Shown here: positions 13,469 to 21,192 of the stretch, in pieces
How the letters are laid out: every line of letters begins with the position of its first letter
Position numbering within the stretch: position 1 is the stretch's first letter
From: Deltaproteobacteria bacterium
GTDB lineage: Bacteria; Desulfobacterota; Desulfomonilia; UBA1062
Assembly (NCBI GenBank): GCA_023230665.1
Contig: JALNWY010000036.1
Span: 1 to 21,948 of the forward strand
Direction: 5' to 3'
Length of the DNA stretch: 21,948 nt
Made by a program: the position numbers and the translations under genes
The notes under the pieces: model-generated
What the model saw: only the letters and a program-made list of their open reading frames with translations
Database searches by the model: none
What the model was told of the DNA's origin: nothing

Positions 13469-14422
13469 ATGACCACGTTTCCCCGCGGCACGCTTTTCAT
13501 GGCTCCCATGGTGGACTTGAGCCATGTGGCATACCGGCAGCTCATCCGGTCGTTCGGCGGCTGCGATCTCTTCTACTCGGAGATGCTCAATTCCCGGATC
13601 GTGCCGGGCGAAAAACCCGGTACGTCCGTATACCTCAGGTGGACCCACACCGATGATCTCATCTTTCAGCTCCTGGGAAGCGACCCTGAGAAGATGGCAC
13701 AAGCGGGGTCCAAGCTCGACGGATACCGGCCCCGCGGCATTGACGTCAACATGGGGTGCTGGCTGCACAAGGTGATGGAGCACGGCTGGGGCGCTGCGCT
13801 CATGAAGGATATGGACCGCTCCCGCGAGGTCCTTTCAGCGGTGCGGCGCGCGGTGCCGGATCGGCCCGTGTCCGTGAAGATACGCATCGGCCACGGTCTG
13901 GACAGGCAGTATCTGCTGGATTTCGCATCCATGATCCAGGAGTGCGGTGCGGACTTTCTCGTGCTCCACGCACGAACCGTCTCCGACGGCATGTCTCGAA
14001 AGGCGAGGTGGGAATACATCGCCTCGGTCAAAGACCATGTCTCGATCCCGGTGGTGGGAAACGGCGATGTCGTGCGCGCCGAGGACGCCCTCTCCATGAT
14101 GCGGCAGACCGGCTGCGACGGGGTGATGATCGGCAGGCAGGCCGTCATAGAGCCCTGGATATTCCGGGATATCAAGTCTCTTGCCTCGGGCGCCGGGCTC
14201 CCTGAGCGGCCCGGCCTGGAACAGGCCATCCTGGGCCTGCTGGATCTCATGGGTCTGCACTTCCCTCCGGACATGGCCCTGAAGCGGTTCAAGACCGCTC
14301 TCACCTGGCTCGGCCGGAATCTCGCCTTTGGTCATCATCTGGCCAAGGAAGCAGGCAGGGCAAAAGATCTCTCCCATGTGCGCCGGATCATCACAGAGAA
14401 CTTCGAGAGGGGAATTTCTTAA
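13469..14422 (+). CDS. tRNA-dihydrouridine synthase family protein
   Basis: A 317-residue FMN TIM-barrel enzyme that reduces uridines in tRNA. The family pattern is clear: FMAPMVDLSHVAYRQL, IFQLLGSDPEKMAQA, IDVNMGC with the catalytic Cys97, PVSVKIRIG, LVLHARTVSDG, IPVVGNGDV and TGCDGVMIGRQAVIEPWIF. The Pro that normally follows the catalytic Cys (NMGCP) is Trp98 here. The usual C-terminal helical tRNA-binding domain is present. It follows the ATP-grasp gene by 12 nt. Which Dus subfamily it belongs to, and hence which uridine it reduces, cannot be decided by eye. Confidence 0.88.
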   Translation: MTTFPRGTLFMAPMVDLSHVAYRQLIRSFGGCDLFYSEMLNSRIVPGEKPGTSVYLRWTHTDDLIFQLLGSDPEKMAQAGSKLDGYRPRGIDVNMGCWLHKVMEHGWGAALMKDMDRSREVLSAVRRAVPDRPVSVKIRIGHGLDRQYLLDFASMIQECGADFLVLHARTVSDGMSRKARWEYIASVKDHVSIPVVGNGDVVRAEDALSMMRQTGCDGVMIGRQAVIEPWIFRDIKSLASGAGLPERPGLEQAILGLLDLMGLHFPPDMALKRFKTALTWLGRNLAFGHHLAKEAGRAKDLSHVRRIITENFERGIS

Positions 14423-14476
14423 AAAAATCTCACCCGGATTCCGCCGCCGGTATGGGTCCGGCCCCTTTGATTCGCC

Positions 14477-14505
14477 TTGCGCTTTTCACAATGAGCCGGT
14501 ATTAC
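14477..14505 (+). promoter_or_regulatory. Weak possible promoter of apgM
   Basis: TTGCGC (14477-14482), 17-nt spacer, TATTAC (14500-14505). The palindrome at 14509-14536 would then begin at or near the transcription start. Confidence 0.3.
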
Positions 14506-14508
14506 AAG

Positions 14509-14536
14509 TTTTGAGCAGGCTTGAACCTGCTCAAAA
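14509..14536. repeat. 28-nt perfect palindrome upstream of apgM
   Basis: TTTTGAGCAGG and CCTGCTCAAAA form a perfect 11-bp inverted repeat around CTTGAA. It begins with T and ends with A on either strand, so it is not a normal intrinsic terminator. It is an operator or leader hairpin candidate, 31 nt before the AGGAGG of apgM. Confidence 0.5.
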
Positions 14537-14567
14537 GACCGCACCAGGATCCCCAATACCTGCGCAA

Positions 14568-14573
14568 AGGAGG
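14568..14573 (+). promoter_or_regulatory. Ribosome binding site that fixes the apgM start
   Basis: AGGAGG lies six bases before the ATG at 14580. The frame is open further upstream into the dus gene, but only this ATG has a site and gives the normal family length. Confidence 0.75.
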
Positions 14574-14579
14574 TTGAAA

Positions 14580-15785
14580 ATGAAGCAATTGGACCTCATG
14601 AAAGAACTGCACGTTTCTTCCGATACAAAGATCGTCATGCTCATTCTCGACGGCCTTGGAGGGCTGCCGGGCCCCGGAGGCAAGACCGAGCTGCAGGCGG
14701 CCCGCACGCCCAATATGGACAAGCTCTGCAGGGATTCGATCGCAGGTCTCTCCACCGCGGTCGCCCCCGGGATCACCCCGGGCAGCGGCCCCGGTCATCT
14801 GGGGCTTTTCGGGTATGATCCCTTCGAGTGCCAGATCGGCAGAGGCGTTCTGGAGGCCCTGGGTATCGGCCTCGATCTGAAGCCCGGCAGCCTTGCCGCG
14901 CGGGGCAACTTCTGCACCATCGACCTTCAGACCGGGGTGATCACCGACCGGAGGGCGGGACGCATCCCCACGGAAAAGTGCGCGGAGCTGGTGGAGAAGC
15001 TCTCGGTAATCGACATCGAAGGGGTGAAGATCACCATCCGCCCGGTCAAAGACTACCGGTTCGTACTCATTTTCGAGGGCGAAGGGCTCGAAGAAGGCCT
15101 CACCGAAACCGACCCCTTGCGCACCGGGGAAAAGCCCCTTGCCGTGGAGCCGCTCAATCCCGCGGCTAAGAAGAGCGCGGATTTGTTCAACGCATGGGTC
15201 GCCAAGGCCTTTCAGATCCTTCGGAACGAGCGCCCGGCCAATGCCTGCACCCTGCGGGGCATTGCCAAGGACCCGGGCCTGCCCTCCTATGAGGAGGTGT
15301 ACGGCCTCAAATCCTGCGCCATCGCCACCTATCCCATGTACAAGGGCCTCTCCCGCCTGGTGGGCATGGACGTGCTCGATGCGGGCGACACCATCGCCAC
15401 CGAGATCGCGACCCTGAAAGAACACTGGGGGAAGTATGACTTTTTCTTTTTCCACGTCAAAAAGACCGACTCAGCCGGCGAAGACGGGAACTTCGACGCC
15501 AAGGTGAAGGTCATCGAGGAGACGGACGCAGTGATCCCTGAGATCATGGCCTTGAAGCCCGACGTGCTTATCATCACCGGGGACCACTCCACGCCCGCGA
15601 CGCTCAAGGGGCATTCCTGGCATGAGCTGCCCGTCCTGTTCCATGCGCCGAGCATCCGCAGAGACCAGGTGGTCGGCTTTGACGAGATCGCATGCATGCA
15701 GGGCGGCCTGGGTCATATCAGGCACGTGGACATCATGCCCCTTGCCATGGCGCACGCGGACAGGCTCAATAAATACGGGGCCTGA
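14580..15785 (+). CDS. apgM: Cofactor-independent phosphoglycerate mutase, archaeal type (ApgM)
   Basis: A 401-residue member of the alkaline phosphatase superfamily that interconverts 3- and 2-phosphoglycerate in glycolysis and gluconeogenesis. Metal and catalytic landmarks: D24 in MLILDGLGG, the phospho-acceptor Ser69 in ITPGSGPGHLGLFGYDP, KDYRFVLIFEG, HVKKTDSAGEDG, and the late GDHSTP and GGLGHIRHVDIMP motifs. Length and motifs fit the archaeal-type ApgM family, also frequent in anaerobic bacteria, rather than the 510-residue GpmI. It is preceded by a 28-nt palindrome and followed after 89 nt by ddl on the same strand. Confidence 0.92.
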   Translation: MKQLDLMKELHVSSDTKIVMLILDGLGGLPGPGGKTELQAARTPNMDKLCRDSIAGLSTAVAPGITPGSGPGHLGLFGYDPFECQIGRGVLEALGIGLDLKPGSLAARGNFCTIDLQTGVITDRRAGRIPTEKCAELVEKLSVIDIEGVKITIRPVKDYRFVLIFEGEGLEEGLTETDPLRTGEKPLAVEPLNPAAKKSADLFNAWVAKAFQILRNERPANACTLRGIAKDPGLPSYEEVYGLKSCAIATYPMYKGLSRLVGMDVLDAGDTIATEIATLKEHWGKYDFFFFHVKKTDSAGEDGNFDAKVKVIEETDAVIPEIMALKPDVLIITGDHSTPATLKGHSWHELPVLFHAPSIRRDQVVGFDEIACMQGGLGHIRHVDIMPLAMAHADRLNKYGA

Positions 15786-15849
15786 AGAAGAGGTGATGCG
15801 CAGACTGACACGCCCGCCGTGAAGCCGGGGTCATTTTTTCAAGGTCCTG

Positions 15850-15867
15850 GCAGGGGAGAATCCCTGC
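15850..15867 (+). repeat. Small hairpin before ddl
   Basis: GCAGGG pairs with CCCTGC around GAGAAT. It buries the only purine-rich stretch upstream of the ATG at 15875, which weakens that start relative to the TTG at 15905. Confidence 0.35.
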
Positions 15868-15874
15868 GCGATCT

Positions 15875-17014
15875 ATGACGCGAAGACAAGAGAGGTGGAA
15901 GAAATTGAAATCCGAGAAACAGACCGTGGCCATTCTGTTCGGCGGGGTGTCAGCCGAACACGACGTGTCGGTGGTGTCTGCGCGGTCCGTGACCCGCAGC
16001 ATCGATAAGGGGCGGTTCGATCCGGTCCTGGTAGGGATCGACAAGAGCGGGACCTGGCATCTGGGAGCAGGGGCCTTCGACCTCCTGGAGAGTGGGGAGC
16101 TCCATGACGTCGATCGGGTGATCCTCTCCACCGATGCCCGGAAACGGGGTTTCCTGTCGCTGGAATCAGGCGGGCTCATCGAGGTTGATGTCGTTTTTCC
16201 GGTCCTGCACGGTCCCCGGGGCGAGGACGGCACCATGCAGGGGCTTCTGGAGCTCTCCGGCATACCCTATGTGGGCTGCGACACCATGTCCGGCGCCATT
16301 GCCATGGACAAGGACATGACCAAGCGGGTGCTTGCCCAGCGGGGCCTGCCCGTGGTCAAGGGCGTGAGCATGACCGCGTGGATGTGGGCTACCCACAAGG
16401 CAGAGGTCTTGAAGGAAATCTCCGAGACGCTGAAATTCCCCCTGTTCGTGAAACCGGCCACCATGGGCTCGAGCATCGGAATCACCAAGGCGGACTCCAT
16501 GGACGAGATGATCTCTGGAATCGACCTGGCATTGCGCTACAGCACCAAGGTGGTCGTAGAGGATGCGGTGGAAAACCCGCTGGAAGTGGAGGTGGCGGTC
16601 TTGGGGAACAACGAGCCCAGGGCCTCCGTCCCGGGGCAGGTCGTTCCGTGCCGGGAGTTCTATGACTTCGACGCCAAGTACGTTGACGGCTCGTCCGAGC
16701 TCATCATCCCTGCCGACCTCGGCAAGACGCTCGCCGAGGATATTCGGTTCGCCGCAGTGGACGCCTTTGCCGCCATCGGCGGGAGCGGCATGGCCAGGGT
16801 GGACTTCCTCGTCTCGCGGGGAGAGTATTTCGTGAACGAGATCAACACCATCCCGGGTTTCACGAGCATCTCCATGTATCCCAAACTCTGGGAGGCGAGC
16901 GGCATTCCTTATTCCGATCTGATCACCGTTCTCATCGATCTGGCGTTCAAGCGGCATCGCGAGATCAATGCCCTGACCAAGACCATCCATCTGGACAAGA
17001 AGCTCGGGTGCTGA
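15875..17014 (+). CDS. ddl: D-alanine--D-alanine ligase
   Basis: An ATP-grasp ligase making the D-Ala-D-Ala dipeptide for peptidoglycan in the cytoplasm. Motifs: VAILFGGVSAEHDVSVVSA at the N-terminus, FPVLHGPRGEDGTMQGLLE, PLFVKPATMGSSIGI, VVVEDAV, EVEVAVLG, the omega-loop FYDFDAKYVDGSS and the metal-binding FVNEINTIPGFTSISMYP. The Lys-Tyr of DAKY is retained, which predicts D-Ala rather than D-lactate as second substrate. The ATG at 15875 has a poor ribosome binding site; a TTG at 15905, nine bases after AGAGG, would give a more typical N-terminus (LKSEKQTVAILFGG), so 10 residues may be absent from the real protein. Confidence 0.93.
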   Translation: MTRRQERWKKLKSEKQTVAILFGGVSAEHDVSVVSARSVTRSIDKGRFDPVLVGIDKSGTWHLGAGAFDLLESGELHDVDRVILSTDARKRGFLSLESGGLIEVDVVFPVLHGPRGEDGTMQGLLELSGIPYVGCDTMSGAIAMDKDMTKRVLAQRGLPVVKGVSMTAWMWATHKAEVLKEISETLKFPLFVKPATMGSSIGITKADSMDEMISGIDLALRYSTKVVVEDAVENPLEVEVAVLGNNEPRASVPGQVVPCREFYDFDAKYVDGSSELIIPADLGKTLAEDIRFAAVDAFAAIGGSGMARVDFLVSRGEYFVNEINTIPGFTSISMYPKLWEASGIPYSDLITVLIDLAFKRHREINALTKTIHLDKKLGC

Positions 17015-17098
17015 GAAAGTGTCTGCGGTTCCTGCGCCGGGACAGTCCGGAGCATGATCCAGGCCGGAAGTGTGTGCCCGGTTGCGCCCCTGCTCTGC

Positions 17099-17416
17099 TC
17101 AAGGGGAGGCGGACTGGATGTTTTCCGGCGGTCCGCCTTGCTGCCCGGGTGCAGCTTGGGCATGGCCCTCCTCTGCCGGGGTGAAGAGGGCCAGGAGAAA
17201 TCCCAGGCCCAGCCCCACCCCCGCGCCGATGAGTATCGGCCCGGCATCGGAGCTGCCGGCAAAGGCAGCCACCATGGCACCTACCAGGATACCCATGCTC
17301 GCACCCAGGAGGGAGGTCGTCACCAGCGCACCTGCCTTGGAGTGTGCGGCAGACGACGCACAGGGATAACCGATCAGCGCGAGCATGATACAGAACGAAA
17401 CAATGATTTTCTTCAT
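17099..17416 (-). CDS. Small exported glycine-zipper protein
   Basis: A 105-residue protein with a signal peptide (about residues 1-23, ending SSAA) and two glycine-rich hydrophobic segments: SLLGASMGILVGAMVAAFAG and ILIGAGVGLGLGFLLALF, with small residues every four positions as in glycine-zipper membrane helices. The tail is rich in Gly, Gln and Pro. AGGAGG lies 7 nt before the ATG. It resembles the gene product at 17769-18095 in both segments, so the two are paralogues. It faces ddl tail to tail. It probably acts in the envelope membrane; no function is known. Confidence 0.65.
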   Translation of the reverse strand: MKKIIVSFCIMLALIGYPCASSAAHSKAGALVTTSLLGASMGILVGAMVAAFAGSSDAGPILIGAGVGLGLGFLLALFTPAEEGHAQAAPGQQGGPPENIQSASP

Positions 17417-17768
17417 CTGGAGCCTCCTGGCCTTGTACAGGCGAAAGTCCCTTTTGATGAAGTTTCTTCAGATGAGGTGTTCACGGGATCGATATACCTT
17501 CCTCATGCTCCTATGCTTCGGAGGGCTGGCTTTCTCCGATCAACGCTGTATGGCGGGTCTTTCCCGGCGCGGGCCGCTCATGTGACAGCCCGCCGCAATT
17601 TCAGGCTGCTGGAGAGAGGGTCCTGCCCCGCCTTCCCAGGCCCACAGCAAAGAGTCCCCCCTGAGCCGGGAGGGCGCCGCAGGGCGAAAAGGGGCAAGCT
17701 TCCTTACCTGCCTCAACGTTCCGCTTGCGCACATTTCCAGGGCAGGTTCCAGAAATGCGCTTGTGCCG
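17417..17768. other. Intergenic stretch between the two glycine-zipper genes
   Basis: No convincing gene in 352 nt on either strand. Near its left end is the ribosome binding site of the 17416 gene. At 17726-17761 a GCGCA..TTTC / GAAATGCGC stem with a 2-nt bulge lies just downstream of the hairpin at the end of the other zipper gene, and these may together form that mRNA's 3' end. No clear promoter for the 17416 gene was found. Confidence 0.5.
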
Positions 17769-17783
17769 CTATTTCAGCGGCAC
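17763..17783 (-). repeat. Hairpin spanning the stop codon of the first glycine-zipper gene
   Basis: A perfect 8-bp stem GTGCCGCT / AGCGGCAC with a 5-nt loop; the TAG stop lies at the loop edge. No T run follows on the minus strand, so it is not a classic terminator. Confidence 0.45.
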
Positions 17784-18095
17784 GGTCACCCGAAGACCGT
17801 AAAGCCTCTCCCTGTTCCCTGCAGGGTCCACGGATGAGTAGAACACGGGCGATATCTCATAGAATCCGAAGGCGATGCCGCCGATGAGCCCCACGCTCGC
17901 CCCCTGGGCGATGCGCTCCAGGTGGTCTCCGGGGTGATCCATGAACGCAAGCGTCGCCGCCCCTACCAGCGCGCCGATCCCGGCCCCCAGCAGGGAATCC
18001 CAGAGCACCACCTCCAGCGACGACTGAGCGTTGGACGTGCCCGGAAGAGCGAACAGGGACAGGACAAGGGCCATGGTCACGAATGCTTTTTTCAT
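17769..18095 (-). CDS. Small exported glycine-zipper protein, translationally coupled to transketolase
   Basis: From the ATG at 18095 the protein has 108 residues: a signal peptide (about 1-22, ending SNA), a first glycine-zipper segment SLLGAGIGALVGAATLAF and a second, GASVGLIGGIAFGFYE, then a polar C-terminus ending RLYGLRVTVPLK that could be a beta strand. AAGGAG sits inside the end of the transketolase gene, and the ATG overlaps the transketolase TGA (ATGA). Longer in-frame starts exist only inside the transketolase gene and lack a signal peptide at their N-terminus. It is a paralogue of the 17099-17416 product. Function unknown; an envelope location is inferred from the signal peptide. 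Confidence 0.68.
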   Translation of the reverse strand: MKKAFVTMALVLSLFALPGTSNAQSSLEVVLWDSLLGAGIGALVGAATLAFMDHPGDHLERIAQGASVGLIGGIAFGFYEISPVFYSSVDPAGNRERLYGLRVTVPLK

Positions 18096-19975
18096 AGCAT
18101 CTCCTTTAATTTCAGAGAGATAGTGGTCGTAAGACCTTCGGGGTGAAGATCGAAGCATTGGAAGCACGACAGAGAAGGGCCGGAAGGCGGGAATCCCTGC
18201 ACCCCCATGGGGACCAGATCCAGGGCAATGGCTGTCGTGGCCGCGGTAAAGGCGATCTGGGCCGCAAGTCCGGATACTGTCAAATGATCCTCGATCACGA
18301 ATACCGGCCCCCGTTCGGATGCTTCACGGATCTCACGGACATCCAGGGCAAAGGGGCATGAAACACCAACCACCTCGACACTGATTCCCTCCTCCTTGAG
18401 CAGCTCCCAGGTCCTGACGGCGGGGGCGCTCATGGCTCCCAGCGAGAACAGGGTGGCCTGTGTGCCGGGCCGCAGGTGATGGGCCCGGCCGTAGACAAAT
18501 TCTCTGCCCGCGAAATACTCCTTGCCTTGCACATCGGTCAGGGCCGGGGTCTTGGATCTCCCTACCCCGATCATGCAGTTGCCCGGGCTGCTCAGGGCCC
18601 ACCGGGCCGCGAGATCGGTCTCGTTCGGGTCCACGGGGATGATCACCTTGAGCCCTTGAAGGTTGCGGAGCAGGCCCAGATAGTCGATGCACTGGTGGGT
18701 CTTGCCGTCCTCCCCTACGTCGATGCCCAGGTGGGTGCAGAAGAGCTTCAGGTGCGACTCGTTGATGGCGTTGAGCCGCTGCTGGTTGTAGGTCTCATCC
18801 ACGCCGAAGATTCCGAAGTCCGCAAACACGCTCACCACGCCCTGCGTGGAGGCGGCTCCGGCCATTGCCGCGGTATGGTGCTCGGCAATGCCCGCCTGGA
18901 AGAAGTTCTGAGGAAAGGCCCTGGCAAAGGCGTCGGTCTTCACGGAGCCGGCCAGGTCGCAGTCGAACACCGCAAAGGGCACGTCCCGGCTGGCCTGCGC
19001 CACTTCCAGCAGAGCCCGACCCAGGGCGGAGCGGTTGTCGGTGGACACGGTCTTTTCGTAGAGCCGGTTCACGCCCGGGTTCACCTGGGGAAAGGGCCAG
19101 GGAACGTCCTGGTTGGGGATCGCCTCGGCGATGGGCTCGTTGCGCAGGCCTTCCAGCCCGGCCAGGGGCCAGTCGAGATCCAGCTCGGGGAGGGCCTGCT
19201 CCATCTCGGCCTTGTTCAGGGGCCTGCCGTGGAAGTCGGCCTTGTTCTCCATGAAGCTCACGCCCTTTCCCATGATGGTGCGGGCGATGATCACGTACGG
19301 GGCTTCCGAATCACCGGCGGCCTGCCGGATCGCGGCATAGAGCGAGATGAAGTCGTGGCCGTCCGCCTCCAGCACTCGGAAGCCCGCCGCCTCGTACTCG
19401 GCCCTGAAGTCCTGGGGCATAACCTCGGACCTGCTCCCGGAGATCTGCAGCTCGTTGTTGTCGATGATGACCGTGATATTGTTCAGCCCATACTTGGCAA
19501 TGAACCTCCTGGCCTCGCTGATCTGCCCTTTCTGCTGCTCGCCGTCGCCCGTGACCACGAAGCAGTCCATGGGCTGCCCCTTCACGCGCGCAGCCACGGC
19601 GTATCCGCACGCCACGGAGAGCCCCTGGCCCAGGTTGCCCGTGCCCCAGGGCACGCCCGGGACCGTGATCTCCACATGTCCTTCGAAGATGCTGCCTACC
19701 CGGCGGAAACCCTTGATCGCCTCCCTTGGAGAAAAGAGCCCCTTCCTCGCCAGGGCAGAGTAGACCGCGGGCGAGGTATGGCCGTGGGAAATCACCACCT
19801 TATCCGTACCCATATGAATAATGTGGTAGAGCAGAGTGTAAATATCAATGGACGACATGGAGCCGCCAGGATGGCCGGAGGCGGCCAGGTGAGTCATGGC
19901 CACGATATCGGCCCTTGACTTGCGGGCCTTGATGGTGAGCTCCTGAATCATCTCGGGTGTCAGATCTTTTATCAC
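18092..19975 (-). CDS. tkt: Transketolase
   Basis: A 627-residue thiamine-diphosphate enzyme that moves two-carbon units between sugar phosphates in the cytoplasm. N-terminal half: ASGHPGGSMSSID, PWGTGNLGQGLS, the ThDP/metal motif GDGEQQKGQ (143-151) ending in IDNNELQ. C-terminal half: the catalytic Glu in QAGIAEHH, ADFGIFGVDETYNQ and THLGIDVGEDGKTHQ. The start is the GTG at 19975, six bases after AAGGAG (19982-19987); it overlaps the glpC stop as GTGA. The frame continues upstream, but without a start of this quality. Its place behind glpB and glpC links glycerol-phosphate oxidation to pentose-phosphate metabolism. Confidence 0.92.
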   Translation of the reverse strand: MIKDLTPEMIQELTIKARKSRADIVAMTHLAASGHPGGSMSSIDIYTLLYHIIHMGTDKVVISHGHTSPAVYSALARKGLFSPREAIKGFRRVGSIFEGHVEITVPGVPWGTGNLGQGLSVACGYAVAARVKGQPMDCFVVTGDGEQQKGQISEARRFIAKYGLNNITVIIDNNELQISGSRSEVMPQDFRAEYEAAGFRVLEADGHDFISLYAAIRQAAGDSEAPYVIIARTIMGKGVSFMENKADFHGRPLNKAEMEQALPELDLDWPLAGLEGLRNEPIAEAIPNQDVPWPFPQVNPGVNRLYEKTVSTDNRSALGRALLEVAQASRDVPFAVFDCDLAGSVKTDAFARAFPQNFFQAGIAEHHTAAMAGAASTQGVVSVFADFGIFGVDETYNQQRLNAINESHLKLFCTHLGIDVGEDGKTHQCIDYLGLLRNLQGLKVIIPVDPNETDLAARWALSSPGNCMIGVGRSKTPALTDVQGKEYFAGREFVYGRAHHLRPGTQATLFSLGAMSAPAVRTWELLKEEGISVEVVGVSCPFALDVREIREASERGPVFVIEDHLTVSGLAAQIAFTAATTAIALDLVPMGVQGFPPSGPSLSCFQCFDLHPEGLTTTISLKLKEML

Positions 19976-21192
19976 GGTATTCTCCTTTTTCCTCTCGATT
20001 CCTTTGAAGCGCCTTTTTCCAGCGATGCGATGATCACCTCGGACGGGTCCAGGACAGACAGCCCCGTGTAATGGCCGAGCTGCATCCTGCACGCCCCGCA
20101 GTCGCTGATCAGGGCGTCCGGCTCCAGTGTCTTTATGGCGAAGGCCGATATGGTCCCGAGCTTCTCCGCAGTCTGCTGATTCTTTTTCTTAAACCCGTAG
20201 CTGCCGGCGAGCCCGCAGCAGTTATCATCGAGAATCGCGATCTTGAGCCCCGGTATCTTCTCGAAGATACCGGCTGCCGGATATCCGATCCCCAATGCCT
20301 TCAGGTGGCAGGGGATGTGGTAGGCGGCCGTACGGTCCACCTCGCCGAACTCAACGTCAGGGGCGTCGTTTTCCAGGAGGTCGAGGATCAGCTCGTGCAC
20401 GTTGTAGGTGTTTTCCGCGATCTTTCTGCCCTCGGGCAGCTCCAGCACCTCCGGGTAATCGTGCACCAGGGTGAGCCCGCAGGAGGTGCATGCATACACC
20501 ACCCGGTATCCCCGGTCAATGTACTCCACCAGCATCCGGGCGTTCTTCCGCGCAAACCTCTTCGCGATCTCCAGGTCTCCGTTGCCCAGGGCCGGCAGCC
20601 CGCAGCAGGTCTGCCCGGGGATGACCACCCGGCACCCGAGACCGGCCAGCAGATCCCGAATGCCCCGCCCGATATCAGGGCGGTTGAAGCCCAGATAGCA
20701 CCCGTGGAAAAATACCACCTTTCGTGACGCCCTTCTCCTGCCCTTTCGCCGCCTTCCCCTGTTCAGGGAGAAAAACCGGTACTTGGGCATGGGCAGGTTC
20801 GTGGCCAGACCGAGAACGCCCATGATTTTCCGTGTCGCAGCCGATGAGGTCACCGCATTGGTGATGGGCGCAGCGAGCGAGCCCAGCTTCCCCAGATGAT
20901 AGGTGTTGGCGAAGAGATGGGCCGCAAAGGGGCTCATGTGCTCGTGGCTGTATTTGAGCTGGGCCTTCAGGATGATCTCAGAGACGTTCACCCCGTAGGG
21001 GCATGCAACCTGGCAGCGCTGACACTGGGAACAGAGCCTCACCCAGTCGTCCACGGAGCGCTCGCCGTCCAGACGGAACCGCTGGGCGTCGGGACCGGCC
21101 TGCTTGGGCCCCGGGAACGCCGGGTTCACCTTGAACACCGGGCAGTTCTCGACGCACAGGGTGCAGCGCACGCAGTGTTCGAAGGTCGTCAT
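19972..21192 (-). CDS. glpC: Anaerobic glycerol-3-phosphate dehydrogenase subunit C
   Basis: A 406-residue iron-sulfur subunit that anchors GlpAB and passes electrons to quinone. From the ATG at 21192, two ferredoxin-type clusters are seen: C7-x2-C10-x2-C13-x3-C17 (CVRCTLCVENCP) and C54-x2-C57-x2-C60-x3-C64 (CSQCQRCQVACP). The stretch VNPAFPGPKQAGPD is diagnostic of GlpC. Two CCG domains follow (FFHGCYLGFN with TCCGLP and CTSC; HIPCH with NCCGLAGSYGFKKKN and CGAC). The ATG overlaps the glpB stop (ATGA) and its own TGA overlaps the transketolase GTG. A generic heterodisulfide-reductase-like protein is the alternative, but the neighbour glpB argues for GlpC. Confidence 0.93.
   Translation of the reverse strand: MTTFEHCVRCTLCVENCPVFKVNPAFPGPKQAGPDAQRFRLDGERSVDDWVRLCSQCQRCQVACPYGVNVSEIILKAQLKYSHEHMSPFAAHLFANTYHLGKLGSLAAPITNAVTSSAATRKIMGVLGLATNLPMPKYRFFSLNRGRRRKGRRRASRKVVFFHGCYLGFNRPDIGRGIRDLLAGLGCRVVIPGQTCCGLPALGNGDLEIAKRFARKNARMLVEYIDRGYRVVYACTSCGLTLVHDYPEVLELPEGRKIAENTYNVHELILDLLENDAPDVEFGEVDRTAAYHIPCHLKALGIGYPAAGIFEKIPGLKIAILDDNCCGLAGSYGFKKKNQQTAEKLGTISAFAIKTLEPDALISDCGACRMQLGHYTGLSVLDPSEVIIASLEKGASKESRGKRRIP

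Noticed and set aside
15810..15838. Terminator between apgM and ddl (CCCG..CGGG followed by TTTTTT)
   Set aside because: Only a 4-bp stem with a 9-nt loop forms, too weak to call.
18476..19918. A 480-residue open frame on the plus strand
   Set aside because: Antisense to the clearly real transketolase, with Gly/His/Val-rich shadow composition and no motif.
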